A stretch of DNA of 52,565 nt, taken from positions 1 to 52,565 of the forward strand of contig JAJTHN010000034.1 in assembly GCA_021297895.1 (NCBI GenBank), in the 5' to 3' direction. Every line of letters starts with the position of its first letter. Position 1 is the first letter of the stretch. The DNA comes from Phycisphaeraceae bacterium. GTDB lineage: Bacteria; Planctomycetota; Phycisphaerae; Phycisphaerales; UBA1924. The position numbers and the translations under genes were made by a program. Under the pieces are notes generated by a model that saw only the letters and a list, made by a program, of their open reading frames with translations, did not search any database and was not told the DNA's origin. Shown here in pieces: positions 30,953-40,133 of this stretch.

Positions 30953-32542
30953 ATGCCCAGCAACCCGTCCGCCACCACCGCCGCCGCCGTTCCCGCCTCC
31001 GCAGGCTCATCTCACGCCGCCGCTCGCGGCCCTTCGCTCAAGATCGCCCTGACCGGCGGTGACGGCATCGGCCCCGAGATCATGGATGCCACGCTCGAGC
31101 TGTTCAAGGCCGCGGGTGTCATGGACGCCGCCGCCCCAGGCCGCGCCGCGGGCATCGAGTTCATCCCCGTCGAGATGGGTCGCAGCGTGTTCGAGAAGGG
31201 CAACACCAAGGGCATGACCGATGAGGCCATCCGCATCACCGAAGACTGCGGCCTGCTCTTCAAAGGCCCCATGGAAACGCCCAAGGGCGGCGGCGGAAAG
31301 TCGATCAACGTCACCGCCCGCAAGATGTGGAACGCCTTCGCCAACCTCCGCCACTTCCGCACGCTCCCCGGCGTGCAGACGGTCTACAGCAAGGCCGGGA
31401 TCCACATCGATATGTACATCGTCCGCGAGAATATCGAGGACACCTACGGCGGCGTCGAGCACCGGCTGTCCAACGACATGATCCAGTGCAAGCGGCTCAT
31501 CAGCGCACCCGGCTGCGACCTGGTCAGCCGCTTCGCGTTCAAGATCGCGCGGCAGATGGGGATCAAGAAGGTCCACTGCGGCCACAAGGCCAACATCATG
31601 AAGATGACCGACGGCATCTTCCTCGATCGCTTCAAGGTCGCCGCGAAGGACTTCACCGAGATCGAGGCCGCCGATGTCATCGTTGATGCCCTCTGCATGA
31701 ACCTGGTCATCAAGCCGCAGCAGTATCGGATGGTCGTGCTGCCGAACCTTCAGGGCGACATCGTCAGCGACCTGTGCGCGGGCCTTGTCGGCGGCCTGGG
31801 CTTTGCGCCCTCGGCCAACATCGGCCGGCATATCTCCATCTTCGAGGCGGTGCACGGCACAGCGCCCGATATCGCCGGCAAGGGCATCGCCAACCCCACC
31901 GCGCTGATCCTCTCGGGCCTGATGATGCTCCGGCATATCGGCCTGCTCCGCGAGGCGGCGATCATCGAGAACGCCGTGCTCAGCGCGCTGGAGAGCGGCG
32001 TCCGCACCGGCGACTTCGGCGACCCCGCCAAGCCCGTGCTCGGCACGAAGGACTACACCAAGGGCATCATCGACCGCCTGGGCCAGAAGCCCACGACCAT
32101 CACGCCCGTGACCGTGCCCGAGACCAACCCCGCGGCCCCCGCGTCGGCCCCCGTGCCGCGCCCGCAGGCGACACAAGTGATCCGGACGTTCACCGATGTC
32201 GTCCGGCACGTCGTCGGCTGCGACATCTATCTCGATACGCCGCTGAGCCCGGCGAGCGTCGCCGAGGAGATGCAGCGCTGCTGCGAGGACACGCCGTTCA
32301 AGCTCACGCTGATCTCCAACCGCGGCACGCAGGTCTGGCCCACCGGCAGCGCGTACACCGAGTGCGTCGACTACTACCGCGTGCGCTTCGAACTGCGAGA
32401 GGGCAGTAGGCCGGGCGACTTCGGCCAGAGCCGCTGCGTGGCACTCATGGACCGCATCGCCGAGAAGTTCACCGTGTGCAGCTACGAATTGCTGCGGGTG
32501 TTCGATGGGGTCAAGGGATACTCGCTCGCTCAAGGGCAGTGA
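30953..32542 (+). CDS. icd: Isocitrate dehydrogenase, Thermus-like with C-terminal extension
   Basis: 529 residues of the isocitrate/isopropylmalate dehydrogenase family, oxidising isocitrate to 2-oxoglutarate. Conserved blocks: IALTGGDGIGPEIMDATLELF, TPKGGGGKSINVTARK, DMYIVRENIEDTYGGVEHR, KVHCGHKANIMKMTDGIF, LPNLQGDIVSDLCAGLVGGLG and EAVHGTAPDIAGKGIANPTA. The last about 150 residues form a separate domain (IRTFTDVVRHVVGCDIYLD, LISNRGTQVWPTGSAYTEC) known from Thermus-type isocitrate dehydrogenases. The cofactor preference is not assigned. The N-terminal about 28 residues are Ala/Pro-rich. The ATG at 30953 has GGAG upstream. It is divergent from the sigma-factor gene. Confidence 0.9.
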   Translation: MPSNPSATTAAAVPASAGSSHAAARGPSLKIALTGGDGIGPEIMDATLELFKAAGVMDAAAPGRAAGIEFIPVEMGRSVFEKGNTKGMTDEAIRITEDCGLLFKGPMETPKGGGGKSINVTARKMWNAFANLRHFRTLPGVQTVYSKAGIHIDMYIVRENIEDTYGGVEHRLSNDMIQCKRLISAPGCDLVSRFAFKIARQMGIKKVHCGHKANIMKMTDGIFLDRFKVAAKDFTEIEAADVIVDALCMNLVIKPQQYRMVVLPNLQGDIVSDLCAGLVGGLGFAPSANIGRHISIFEAVHGTAPDIAGKGIANPTALILSGLMMLRHIGLLREAAIIENAVLSALESGVRTGDFGDPAKPVLGTKDYTKGIIDRLGQKPTTITPVTVPETNPAAPASAPVPRPQATQVIRTFTDVVRHVVGCDIYLDTPLSPASVAEEMQRCCEDTPFKLTLISNRGTQVWPTGSAYTECVDYYRVRFELREGSRPGDFGQSRCVALMDRIAEKFTVCSYELLRVFDGVKGYSLAQGQ

Positions 32543-32621
32543 TCCCGCCGATGCGGCCGGGACCGGTGACCCCGCCGGGCCGCGTGAGCGGGCACCGGCC
32601 GATCGGCACGCACGTCCATTC

Positions 32622-32653
32622 CGCGGACCGCCCGGCTCTACGGGCGGTCCGCG
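32622..32653 (+). terminator. Strong hairpin after isocitrate dehydrogenase
   Basis: A perfect 13-bp stem (CGCGGACCGCCCG/CGGGCGGTCCGCG) with a 6-base loop, about 80 bases after the icd stop. It overlaps the last codons of the convergent serine hydrolase gene. It is followed by GTTCGTTGTG rather than a pure T-run. Confidence 0.6.
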
Positions 32654-33930
32654 TTCGTTGTGTCCTTGCGCTCCGCCGGGGGCCGGATGTCGGCGGTGCG
32701 CGGGGCCAATTCGCGGATCACCGCCTGCTCGGCACGCTCAAAGAACGCCGATGCACGAGTCCGGCCGCCGGAGAGGACCACAACCATCACCTGCTGGTCA
32801 GGGAACCACGAAAGGGCGGCGCTCGTGCCGAAGGAGCCGCCGGTGTGCCCGGCGCGGCGGCAGATCTCAAAGCCCCGGGCCGGCGAATAGCCCGAGACGA
32901 ACCAGCCCAGCGCCATGAGTTCGCCGCCCTCGGCCCCGGGGGCGACCTGCCCGCGTCGGCGAACGGGCGTGACGCCGGTGAGCATCTGCGCTGAGAGCTG
33001 AGCGGGAAGCAGCGTGTTGGTGCGGAGGGCCTTCTCAAAGGCCAGGAGGTCATCAAGGCTCGTGACGATGCCCCCGCAGCCGCGGTAGCCCCAGGCCCAC
33101 GGATGATCGACCTGCGTATGCCCGGGAATTCGGCTCGCCGCACGCGGGCGGAGGCGATCATCGCCGAGGAAGCCGGTGCTCTTCATGCCAGCGGGGTCGA
33201 AAATGCTCGACTTGATCCGCTGCTCAAAGGGCTGGCCGCTGACCTCCTCGATGATCGCCGCCAGAACGATGTAGGCGTGGTTGTTGTACGAGAAGCGCTC
33301 GCCCGGCGGCGCGATCGACGCCGAGTCCATGAAGTCGCGCACGACCTGATCGCGGTCCTCGGCCAGATACGGCGGCATCTTGCTGTCGTTGTCGCGTCCG
33401 GATGTGTGCGAGAGCAGGTGGCGGATGGTGATCCCGCTGGCGGGCCCTGGAGGCTCCGCGTTCGCCGGTGCGAGAATTCTGCTCAGGGGCTTCTCGATCG
33501 CCTCGTCGAGCGAGAGCTTGCCCTCGCTGACCAGTTGCAGCACCGCGATGGCGGCAAAAGGCTTGGAGATGCTGGCCAGCTCGAAGATCGTTGAAGAGGT
33601 GATCGGCTCGCTGCCGGGCTCGCCCGGCGCCGCGTCGATCAGCCGCGGCCCGTAGCCCCTTGACACGATCGCCTCGCCGCGATGGGCGATGAGCAGCGCG
33701 CCCCAGAATCGCTCATCGACGACGGCCTTTGCGACCAAGCGGTTGAGCCGCCCCCGGGCCTCATCGTCAAGAACGCCCGCGGTGCCGATCGCCGCCGTCG
33801 GCGGCACGAGCGGGGCCTGCGGGATCGCCGGAGCTTCCCGGGCGCTCGCGACGCGACCGGACAGGTCGGCACACGAGCCGACGACAAGGGCCGCAAGCAG
33901 GCCACGGACGAGCATGTCTCGTTGCATCAT
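32638..33930 (-). CDS. Exported class-C beta-lactamase-fold serine hydrolase
   Basis: 430 residues with an N-terminal signal (LVRGLLAALVVGSC); the cysteine after it could be a lipidation site, otherwise cleavage is likely after VASA. Catalytic motifs of the class C beta-lactamase/esterase family are present: SxxK as SISK in FELASISKPFAAIAVLQL, YxN as YNN in RFSYNNHAYIVLAAI, and HTGG in RAGHTGGSFGT. Such proteins are D-aminopeptidases, esterases or penicillin-binding-like enzymes; the substrate is unknown and resistance should not be assumed. The ATG at 33930 overlaps the GNAT stop by 4 bases. It belongs to the glnS-GNAT-hydrolase unit. Confidence 0.9.
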   Translation of the reverse strand: MMQRDMLVRGLLAALVVGSCADLSGRVASAREAPAIPQAPLVPPTAAIGTAGVLDDEARGRLNRLVAKAVVDERFWGALLIAHRGEAIVSRGYGPRLIDAAPGEPGSEPITSSTIFELASISKPFAAIAVLQLVSEGKLSLDEAIEKPLSRILAPANAEPPGPASGITIRHLLSHTSGRDNDSKMPPYLAEDRDQVVRDFMDSASIAPPGERFSYNNHAYIVLAAIIEEVSGQPFEQRIKSSIFDPAGMKSTGFLGDDRLRPRAASRIPGHTQVDHPWAWGYRGCGGIVTSLDDLLAFEKALRTNTLLPAQLSAQMLTGVTPVRRRGQVAPGAEGGELMALGWFVSGYSPARGFEICRRAGHTGGSFGTSAALSWFPDQQVMVVVLSGGRTRASAFFERAEQAVIRELAPRTADIRPPAERKDTTNADRP

Positions 33931-34451
33931 CGGGTCTCCGGAGTGAGTTCCAGAAGCATATCGATCGTTGCGACGCGGAAGCCCGCCCGCTCAAAGAGAC
34001 GCCGGGCGCCGTCATTGGCGAGGCTTGTCTCGAGCCGAACCTGAGCAACACCGATCCGGCGGAACCGGTCGATCGCGGCCCGCGCGAGCATTTCGCCCAG
34101 GCCGCGGCCGCGCGCCGCCGGCTCGACCCAGAGGTCGTGCACGAACCCGAACTCCGCGACGCGATAGATCGGGATCGCACGCTCCACGCTGGCGATGAGG
34201 AACCCCAGCAGCCCGGGCCGGGGGCCGGCATCCGCGTCGGTGACGCCCGCCCGATCGGTGCGCTCGTGGCCAACCAGAAAGACGCTCCGCGGATCCTGCG
34301 CTCGCTCGGGCAGCCAGCGTGCGTACATCTCGACCACATCGCCGCGGGCGGCGTATCGCGCGGGGTCCCACGACTCGTGCAGCGCGCAGATCGCCGCCAC
34401 CATCGGCAGGATGTCGGGGATGTCGCTGAGCACAGCAGGCCGGACGACCAC
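33927..34451 (-). CDS. GNAT-family N-acetyltransferase
   Basis: 174 residues starting at a GTG. The fold is recognised from VRPAVLSDIPDILPMVAAIC at the N-terminus, FGFVHDLWVEPAARGRGLGEML (acetyl-CoA pyrophosphate loop) and LETSLANDGARRLFERAGFR. The start choice is decided by GGAGG at 34458-34462, six bases before the GTG; the longer frame to an ATG at 34538 overlaps glnS and adds 29 low-complexity residues. The acceptor substrate is unknown. It lies 56 bases after glnS and overlaps the serine hydrolase gene. Confidence 0.88.
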   Translation of the reverse strand: MVVRPAVLSDIPDILPMVAAICALHESWDPARYAARGDVVEMYARWLPERAQDPRSVFLVGHERTDRAGVTDADAGPRPGLLGFLIASVERAIPIYRVAEFGFVHDLWVEPAARGRGLGEMLARAAIDRFRRIGVAQVRLETSLANDGARRLFERAGFRVATIDMLLELTPETR

Positions 34452-34457
34452 GGGGCA

Positions 34458-34462
34458 CCTCC
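34458..34462 (-). promoter_or_regulatory. Shine-Dalgarno fixing the GNAT start
   Basis: GGAGG six bases before the GTG at 34451. It supports the short form of the acetyltransferase over the upstream ATG at 34538. Confidence 0.7.
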
Positions 34463-34507
34463 GCTCGGCGGCGTTCCGCCCGCGAGCCGGGCGGACTCGG
34501 CCCCGAG

Positions 34508-36523
34508 TTACTTCGTCGGCGGATTCTTCTTGATCCAATCCTTGAGCCCGCGCACCTCCGCGAGCGTCAACTGGGCGGGCGTTCTGCTCGCAAAGTCGCT
34601 GATCCCCGCGCCGGGCAGCATCGCCGCGAGTTTCTCCTGCTTGAGCTTCAGCTCGTGCGCCGCCTCCGCGATGCTGTACATGCGCCCGGCGGCGCCAGCT
34701 CCCTTGGACTTGCCGCTCTCGCCGGCGGGCCTGCTGTCCTTGAGCGTCACCGCACGATTGAGAACGAGCGTGCCGCTGACGCTGTCCTCATCGACGCGGA
34801 AGTACCCGAGCCGCTCGAACTGGAACGTGTCGCCGACCTTCGCGGTGCTGAGGCTCTGCTCCAGCTTGGCGCGGGCAACCTCGAGGGACCTGGGGTGGAG
34901 ATCGTCGGCCCAGTTTCCCGTACGCGTGCCCGGCTCCTCCGCGACAAAGAGCCGATCGAACAGACGCACCTCCGCGTCCGTCGCGTGGTCGGCGCTCACC
35001 CAGTGGATCGTGCCCTTGACCTTGCGCAAGGGCTGGCCGTCGGGCCCTGCCGGCGCATCGCCGCCGCGCGTCGCGGGGTCGTAGGTCGCATGAACCTCCG
35101 TGATCGTGCCCGACGCATCCTTCACCACGCCCGTTGCGGTGATGAAGTACGCCCAGCGCAGACGCACCTCCTGCCCCACCGCCAGGCGGAAGAAGCCCTT
35201 CTCGGCCGCTTCCATGAAGTCATCGCGCTCGATATAGATCTCTCGGGCAAAGCGCGTCTTGCGCTTCGGCTGCGCCGGATCCTCCGGGTTGATCACGAAG
35301 TCCAGATCGTCAACATTGCCCTGCGGCCAGTTGGTGATCACGACCTTCAGAGGCCTGAGCACGCCCATCGCCCGAGGCGCGACACGATTGAGGTGATCAC
35401 GCAGCGCATTTTCCATGCGGCCGATATCGATCGAACTCTCGACCTTCGTAATGCCGACATCCTCCATGCACGCCCGAATCGCCCGCGGCGTGTACCCGCG
35501 CCGCCGAAGCCCGCTGATCGTCGGCATGCGCGGATCATCCCACCCCGAAACGATCCGCTCGCTCACCATCTTCAGCAGGTTCCGCTTCGACAGAATTGTG
35601 TACGTCGGGCGGAACTTGGCAAACTCGATCTGCTGCGGGTGCTGAATCCGGCGGCCCCACGGCCCGGAGCCGTCATCGGTCCGTCCCTCGTTGATCGCAT
35701 CGATGAACCAGTCGTACAGCGGACGGTGGTCCTCGAACTCCAGCGTGCAGATCGAGTGCGTGATCCCCTCGAGCGAATCCTCGATTCCGTGAGCCCAGTC
35801 GTACATCGGATAGATGCACCACGCATCGCCGGTGTTGTGGTGGCTCTCGTGCACGATGCGGTACATCACCGGGTCGCGCAGATTGAAGTTCGGGCTGGCC
35901 AGATCGATCTTGGCCCGCAGCGTCCTCGCACCATTCGGAAACTTGCCCATCCGCATGTCCCTGAACAGCGCCAGGCTCTCCTCGATCGGACGATCACGGT
36001 GCGGGCTGGTCGCCGGCACGCCGGGCTTGCCGCGTCGAGCGCTCACCTCATCGCCCGTCAGGTCGCAGACGTACGCCTTGCCCTTGCGGATGAGTTCCTC
36101 GGCGAAGAGATACATCTGCTCGAAGTAATTGCTCGCGTAGAACAGCCCGCCCGCCGCGGGCCCGGTGTCGTACGAGCCGGCCGAGAAACCCGCACCCGCA
36201 TCATCGAACGCGCTGGTGATCCACTTGACATCGCGGATGATCGAGTCGACGTACTCCTGCTCTTCCTTGCTCGGGTTCGTGTCGTCAAATCGCATGTTGA
36301 ACTTGCCCTGATAGCGGAGGGCAAGCCCGAAGTTCAGGCAGATGCTCTTGGCGTGGCCGACATGCAGATAGCCGTTCGGCTCCGGCGGGAACCGCGTGTG
36401 CACCTTCGGCACGCCGCGTTCGTTCAGGCCCCAGACACGCTGCGCGTTGTCGTTCTCAACGATCTGCTCGATGAAGTTCAGCGTGCGTTCGCTCGCTTCG
36501 CCGCCGGTGTTCGTGTTGGTCAT
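34508..36523 (-). CDS. glnS: Glutamine--tRNA ligase
   Basis: 671 residues. Class I synthetase charging tRNA-Gln directly. The HIGH motif is HVGHAKS in RFPPEPNGYLHVGHAKSICL, the KMSKS counterpart is ILSKRNL, and VMYRIVHESHHNTGDAWCIYPMYDWAHG and THSICTLEFEDHRPLYDW are diagnostic of GlnRS. E. coli GlnRS has 554 residues. Here about 60 extra C-terminal residues after a Gly/Ser/Lys linker form a small helical segment (IAEAAHELKLKQEKLAAMLP) plus a second helix, perhaps a tRNA-binding appendix. The ATG at 36523 is chosen for family length; an open frame upstream is arginine-rich and rejected. It is divergent from the epimerase. Confidence 0.95.
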   Translation of the reverse strand: MTNTNTGGEASERTLNFIEQIVENDNAQRVWGLNERGVPKVHTRFPPEPNGYLHVGHAKSICLNFGLALRYQGKFNMRFDDTNPSKEEQEYVDSIIRDVKWITSAFDDAGAGFSAGSYDTGPAAGGLFYASNYFEQMYLFAEELIRKGKAYVCDLTGDEVSARRGKPGVPATSPHRDRPIEESLALFRDMRMGKFPNGARTLRAKIDLASPNFNLRDPVMYRIVHESHHNTGDAWCIYPMYDWAHGIEDSLEGITHSICTLEFEDHRPLYDWFIDAINEGRTDDGSGPWGRRIQHPQQIEFAKFRPTYTILSKRNLLKMVSERIVSGWDDPRMPTISGLRRRGYTPRAIRACMEDVGITKVESSIDIGRMENALRDHLNRVAPRAMGVLRPLKVVITNWPQGNVDDLDFVINPEDPAQPKRKTRFAREIYIERDDFMEAAEKGFFRLAVGQEVRLRWAYFITATGVVKDASGTITEVHATYDPATRGGDAPAGPDGQPLRKVKGTIHWVSADHATDAEVRLFDRLFVAEEPGTRTGNWADDLHPRSLEVARAKLEQSLSTAKVGDTFQFERLGYFRVDEDSVSGTLVLNRAVTLKDSRPAGESGKSKGAGAAGRMYSIAEAAHELKLKQEKLAAMLPGAGISDFASRTPAQLTLAEVRGLKDWIKKNPPTK

Positions 36524-36722
36524 GCTCGAGTCTGACAAGATCGTTCTCCCGTGGAATCCTGACTTCGTCAGCATCGTAGAGACCGCCCGCACTCCCGTCC
36601 GAGGACATACGGCCCGATCCACCCGCCTATCACTGATCGTCCCTCTCGGCGTTCCGGCCGTCCGCCCCCGGACCCGCCCACCCCGGCGCGGCGTACGAAC
36701 CCGTCTCGTCACGGAGAACCTC

Positions 36723-38111
36723 GTGCCGATATTCGAGCATGTCAGCGACTTCGACATCCCCGCACAACAGGTCTGGGACTTTCACGCACGCCCCGGCGCC
36801 TTCGCTCGTTTGGCACCGACATGGCAGAATCTCCGCGTTGTTGAAGCCATCGGGCCGTTCGAGTCCATGCGGCTGACCTTCCGAATTCAGCCCGGACCGA
36901 TCGGCGTCACATGGGTCGCCCAGCACGAAGGCTACGAACCCGGCCGACAATTCCAGGACCGGATGGTCCGCGGCCCGCTCGCCCGCTGGCTGCACACCCA
37001 TCGCGTCATCGATCTGGGTTCGGGCCGGTCGCGCCTGCACGATCACATCGACTACGCACTGCCGATGGGCCCCATCGGCGCGCTCGGCCGCGGCCTGTTC
37101 GAGGCCGACTTGCGCCGCATGTTCACCATCCGGCACAATCGCACGCTCGAAGACTGCACGCGGCACGCAGCGTTCTCCGGCGTCGGCCCGCTCCGCATCG
37201 CGATCACCGGCTCGACCGGTCTCATCGGCGAGAATCTGTGCGCGTACCTGCTCAACGCCGGAAACACCGTCTATCGCCTCGCACGCCCCGGCAGTACCGC
37301 CGGCTCGCCCGACTTGCCCACGCCCGTGATCCGCTGGGATCCGGACACGGGCACGATCGACGCCGCGGAACTGGAAGGCATCGACGCGGTCGTGCATCTG
37401 GCCGGTCGGAACATCGGCTCGGCCCGCTGGACACAAGCCTTCAAGCATGAAGTGATGCAGAGCCGCGTGCGTTCGACCTCGCTGCTCACCAAAACGCTGG
37501 CATCGCTCAAGAACCCGCCGCGCGTGCTCATCAGCGCATCGGGCGTCAGCGGCTACAGAGACAACGGAGACTCGCCCGTCGATGAATCATCGCCACTGGA
37601 CGCCTCGTTTCTTGCCGAAGTCACGCGTGCCTGGGAGGGAGCGACCGGCGATGCGCAGCGGGCCGGAGTTCGCGTCGTGCTTCTCCGCATCGGCGCTGTT
37701 CTCACGCCCCGCGGCGGGCTGCTCGCCCGATTGCGGCCGATCTTCAACGCCGGGCTCGGCGGACGAATCGGCCCGGGCACGCAGCGGCTCGCCGCCCTGG
37801 GCATGGACGACATGCTCGCGATCATCGAGCACGCGATCCACACGCCAACCCTGCGCGGGCCGGTCAACGCCGTCGCGCCCGAGTGCCCCACCAACGCCGA
37901 CTTCACGCGCACGCTCGCGAGGGTTCTGCGCCGGCCGGCAGTCCTCCCGGCACCGGCGTCGATCATCCGGGCGCTCTTCGGCGAGATGAGCAGCGTCGCG
38001 CTCAAGAACAACTACGTCCGGCCACTGGCGCTTGAGCGCAGCGGATACCGCTTCGTGCACCCGACGATCGAAGCCGCGCTTCGCACGCAGCTCGGCCGGC
38101 CGAACCTCTAG
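36723..38111 (+). CDS. SRPBCC domain fused to a TIGR01777-type SDR epimerase
   Basis: 462 residues from a GTG. Residues 1-155 form an SRPBCC/START-like ligand-binding domain (FEHVSDFDIPAQQVWDFHARPGAF and a terminal TRHAAF). Residues from about 158 form an NAD(P)-binding extended short-chain dehydrogenase of the TIGR01777 group, with IAITGSTGLIGENLCAYLL, DAVVHLAGRNIGSARW, VLISASGVSGYRDNG and VVLLRIGAVLTPRGG. This fusion occurs in other bacteria and the substrate is unknown. GGAG lies upstream. The gene is divergent from glnS and ends 12 bases before the convergent nuclease gene. Confidence 0.9.
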   Translation: MPIFEHVSDFDIPAQQVWDFHARPGAFARLAPTWQNLRVVEAIGPFESMRLTFRIQPGPIGVTWVAQHEGYEPGRQFQDRMVRGPLARWLHTHRVIDLGSGRSRLHDHIDYALPMGPIGALGRGLFEADLRRMFTIRHNRTLEDCTRHAAFSGVGPLRIAITGSTGLIGENLCAYLLNAGNTVYRLARPGSTAGSPDLPTPVIRWDPDTGTIDAAELEGIDAVVHLAGRNIGSARWTQAFKHEVMQSRVRSTSLLTKTLASLKNPPRVLISASGVSGYRDNGDSPVDESSPLDASFLAEVTRAWEGATGDAQRAGVRVVLLRIGAVLTPRGGLLARLRPIFNAGLGGRIGPGTQRLAALGMDDMLAIIEHAIHTPTLRGPVNAVAPECPTNADFTRTLARVLRRPAVLPAPASIIRALFGEMSSVALKNNYVRPLALERSGYRFVHPTIEAALRTQLGRPNL

Positions 38112-38123
38112 TCCGCACGCGGA

Positions 38124-40004
38124 TCAGGGCAGCGGGCAGCCCACGAAGAAGTAGTTAAAAAACGCCGTGAAGTCGCCGTTGTCGATCGTCCCGTCAGGAC
38201 CGGCACCCTCGCGCACAGTCTCGCCATCGGTGTTGGCGATATCAGCCTGAACACGGATCGGGTCCGCGGCGTCGGCAAAGAACCCGGCAAAGAACGCCGT
38301 GAAGTCGCCATTGTCGATCGTGCCGTCCGGCCCACCGCCGACCAGCGTCGTCTCCCCATCGGTGTTGGCGATGTCCGCCGGCGAGCATTGAACAACCACG
38401 GGCGGGGAGATCGTGACGTTGAGCGTGAGCGTGAGGCTCGGCAGCGAACCGCCGCCGAGAGTGCCCGCCGCGTCCGCGCACAGAATCGTGTACGTCGCGC
38501 TGTACGTGCCCGGCGCGACGCTCGTGTTGACCGTCGCATCGAACGCGCGGCTCGTACCCGCGACGATCACGCTCTGCGGCGAGAACCCCGTCGAGAACGC
38601 GGACGTCGCACCGGTCGCGGTGATACCCGTCGCGTCCATCGAAGCGGTCGTCGTCGGCGTTGTCGAACGGTTCCAGACGCGCCATGTCGTCACCGGCGAC
38701 GCCGCGTTCTGGGCGATGGTGCCGAAGTTGATCGTCTGCGTTCGGAACGTCAGCGAGTTCGAGAGCGAAGAGTTCGCCCGCGTCACCGCCCGCCCCGTAA
38801 TGCTGATCACGTCGTTGCCATCGGCGTTGCCGGTCCCCGTCGTGGCGGTCGGCGTGGTGTAGGGCGGCTCGGTCACATCTGTATTGTCGATCGTCACCGT
38901 CGAGGTGAAGTTGCCGACGCTGACCGGCGTCTGGACACCAACAAGCAACTGCCGCGTCTGGCTCCCGCCGGTAAACGCGTTGAACGGTCCGATCACGCTG
39001 GCCGCTGGCGATCCGGCGGACACCGTCACGCCGGAGCTGCCGGTGACATTGAACGTCGTCGGGTTGCTCCCGCTCTTGCGGAGCGTGACCACCTGCGTGG
39101 GGATCGTCGTGCTCGTGACGACATCACCCAGCGCAATGGTCTGCGTGCTGGCGCCATCCGTCGGCTCCGGCGTCGCGGGGCCGACCCAGATTCTCGAGTT
39201 GTTGGTGATTCGTGGCGTCGGGTTCGCGGGCGGCCCCGGCGTCGCCGTGCCATAGATCGCCCACACCCACTCCGGCCGATCGATGAACGGGTTGCGATTG
39301 AACTGATAGCTCGTGTAAATCGTGTGGTTCTTCTTCCGCTCCCAAAGGTCCGGCGGCTCTTGGAAGTGCCAGTCGATCAGCGTCGCGCGATCGCCGAGGG
39401 TGTTCGATGTTCCGGGATTGCCGTTGACAAGCGTCAGGCCGGTGTATCGCGTCTCGACGTAGAAAGCCGCGCGGGCGATGCGACCGCGATCGCGACCGCC
39501 CAGCGAGTTCGGATCCCAGAACGAGCCGCCGATGCCAAAGTTGCTGTTGCCACGCGACGAGTTGGCACTCGGCGTCGCAGCACGAAGGTGGTGCAAATCC
39601 GACCGCGCCGGCTCGCTCGACGTCCCGCGCGACTGCGGCCAGCCATGCTCACGATTCCACGTCACGCCCGAGTCCCACGTGCCCGAGACCGTCGTCCCCG
39701 TGTACGCCAGCAGAATCAGCGATGAATTGGATTCCGTCGCCTCGGTCACACCCATATCAAAACGCACCGCGTCGTACCCGCGCTGCGTATAGGGCGAGCT
39801 GACCCGCGTCCGCAGCGCGCTCTGCAGCGACGAGCCCGTGCCCGTGATCCCTTGGTAGTACGTCGCCGGCGGATCGAACTGTGCCGCGGCGGTCCCGGCG
39901 AACGCCGCCAGCCCGATCGCGCACACCATCAACACTCGGCCCGCTCGGTGCGCTCGCCAAGAAGATACAGATACCGGCATCGACAAATCGGTCGGCTCGA
40001 TCAC
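38124..40004 (-). CDS. Secreted endonuclease I-family protein with GC-type dockerin-like tail
   Basis: 626 residues. A signal peptide (AGRVLMVCAIGLAAFAGTAAAQ) precedes an endonuclease I domain at about 45-265 with the active-site block WNREHGWPQS and DLHHLRAATPSANSSRGN. A Thr/Ser-rich middle of about 270 residues resembles choice-of-anchor beta-domains. The C-terminus has two repeats, each containing ADIANTDGE and GPDGTIDNGDFTAFF, bounded by single cysteines (VQCSP and VGCPLP), matching the GC-type dockerin-like anchor of Phycisphaerae. The protein is therefore probably secreted, degrades extracellular nucleic acid, and is retained through its tail. The GTG at 40004 is favoured by GGAG seven bases upstream; an ATG at 39980 lacks one. 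Confidence 0.9.
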   Translation of the reverse strand: MIEPTDLSMPVSVSSWRAHRAGRVLMVCAIGLAAFAGTAAAQFDPPATYYQGITGTGSSLQSALRTRVSSPYTQRGYDAVRFDMGVTEATESNSSLILLAYTGTTVSGTWDSGVTWNREHGWPQSRGTSSEPARSDLHHLRAATPSANSSRGNSNFGIGGSFWDPNSLGGRDRGRIARAAFYVETRYTGLTLVNGNPGTSNTLGDRATLIDWHFQEPPDLWERKKNHTIYTSYQFNRNPFIDRPEWVWAIYGTATPGPPANPTPRITNNSRIWVGPATPEPTDGASTQTIALGDVVTSTTIPTQVVTLRKSGSNPTTFNVTGSSGVTVSAGSPAASVIGPFNAFTGGSQTRQLLVGVQTPVSVGNFTSTVTIDNTDVTEPPYTTPTATTGTGNADGNDVISITGRAVTRANSSLSNSLTFRTQTINFGTIAQNAASPVTTWRVWNRSTTPTTTASMDATGITATGATSAFSTGFSPQSVIVAGTSRAFDATVNTSVAPGTYSATYTILCADAAGTLGGGSLPSLTLTLNVTISPPVVVQCSPADIANTDGETTLVGGGPDGTIDNGDFTAFFAGFFADAADPIRVQADIANTDGETVREGAGPDGTIDNGDFTAFFNYFFVGCPLP

Positions 40005-40053
40005 TCAAAGGCTCCAGTTGGCCGGGCTCTGGGCGGGCACGTCGGCTCGGTGA

Positions 40054-40059
40054 AGTATA
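40054..40059 (-). promoter_or_regulatory. Possible -10 of the nuclease gene
   Basis: TATACT on the minus strand, 49 bases before the GTG at 40004. There is no good -35, so this is tentative. Confidence 0.25.
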
Positions 40060-40133
40060 CACCAAGCCGCACTGATTGCCGCTCAGTTCCAGACGGACTT
40101 GCCGGACCCGGAATCGGGGCTATCGCCGGCCGC

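Noticed and set aside
32638-33930. Antibiotic-resistance beta-lactamase
   Set aside because: The SxxK/YxN/HTGG motifs define a broad serine-hydrolase family; nothing here indicates beta-lactam hydrolysis.
36524-36757. N-terminal extension of GlnRS by 78 residues
   Set aside because: Arginine-rich and foreign to the family; it would overlap the divergent epimerase start region.
38388-39725. Long plus-strand arginine-rich frame
   Set aside because: Antisense to the endonuclease I gene, with no domain or ribosome site; typical of high-GC shadow frames.
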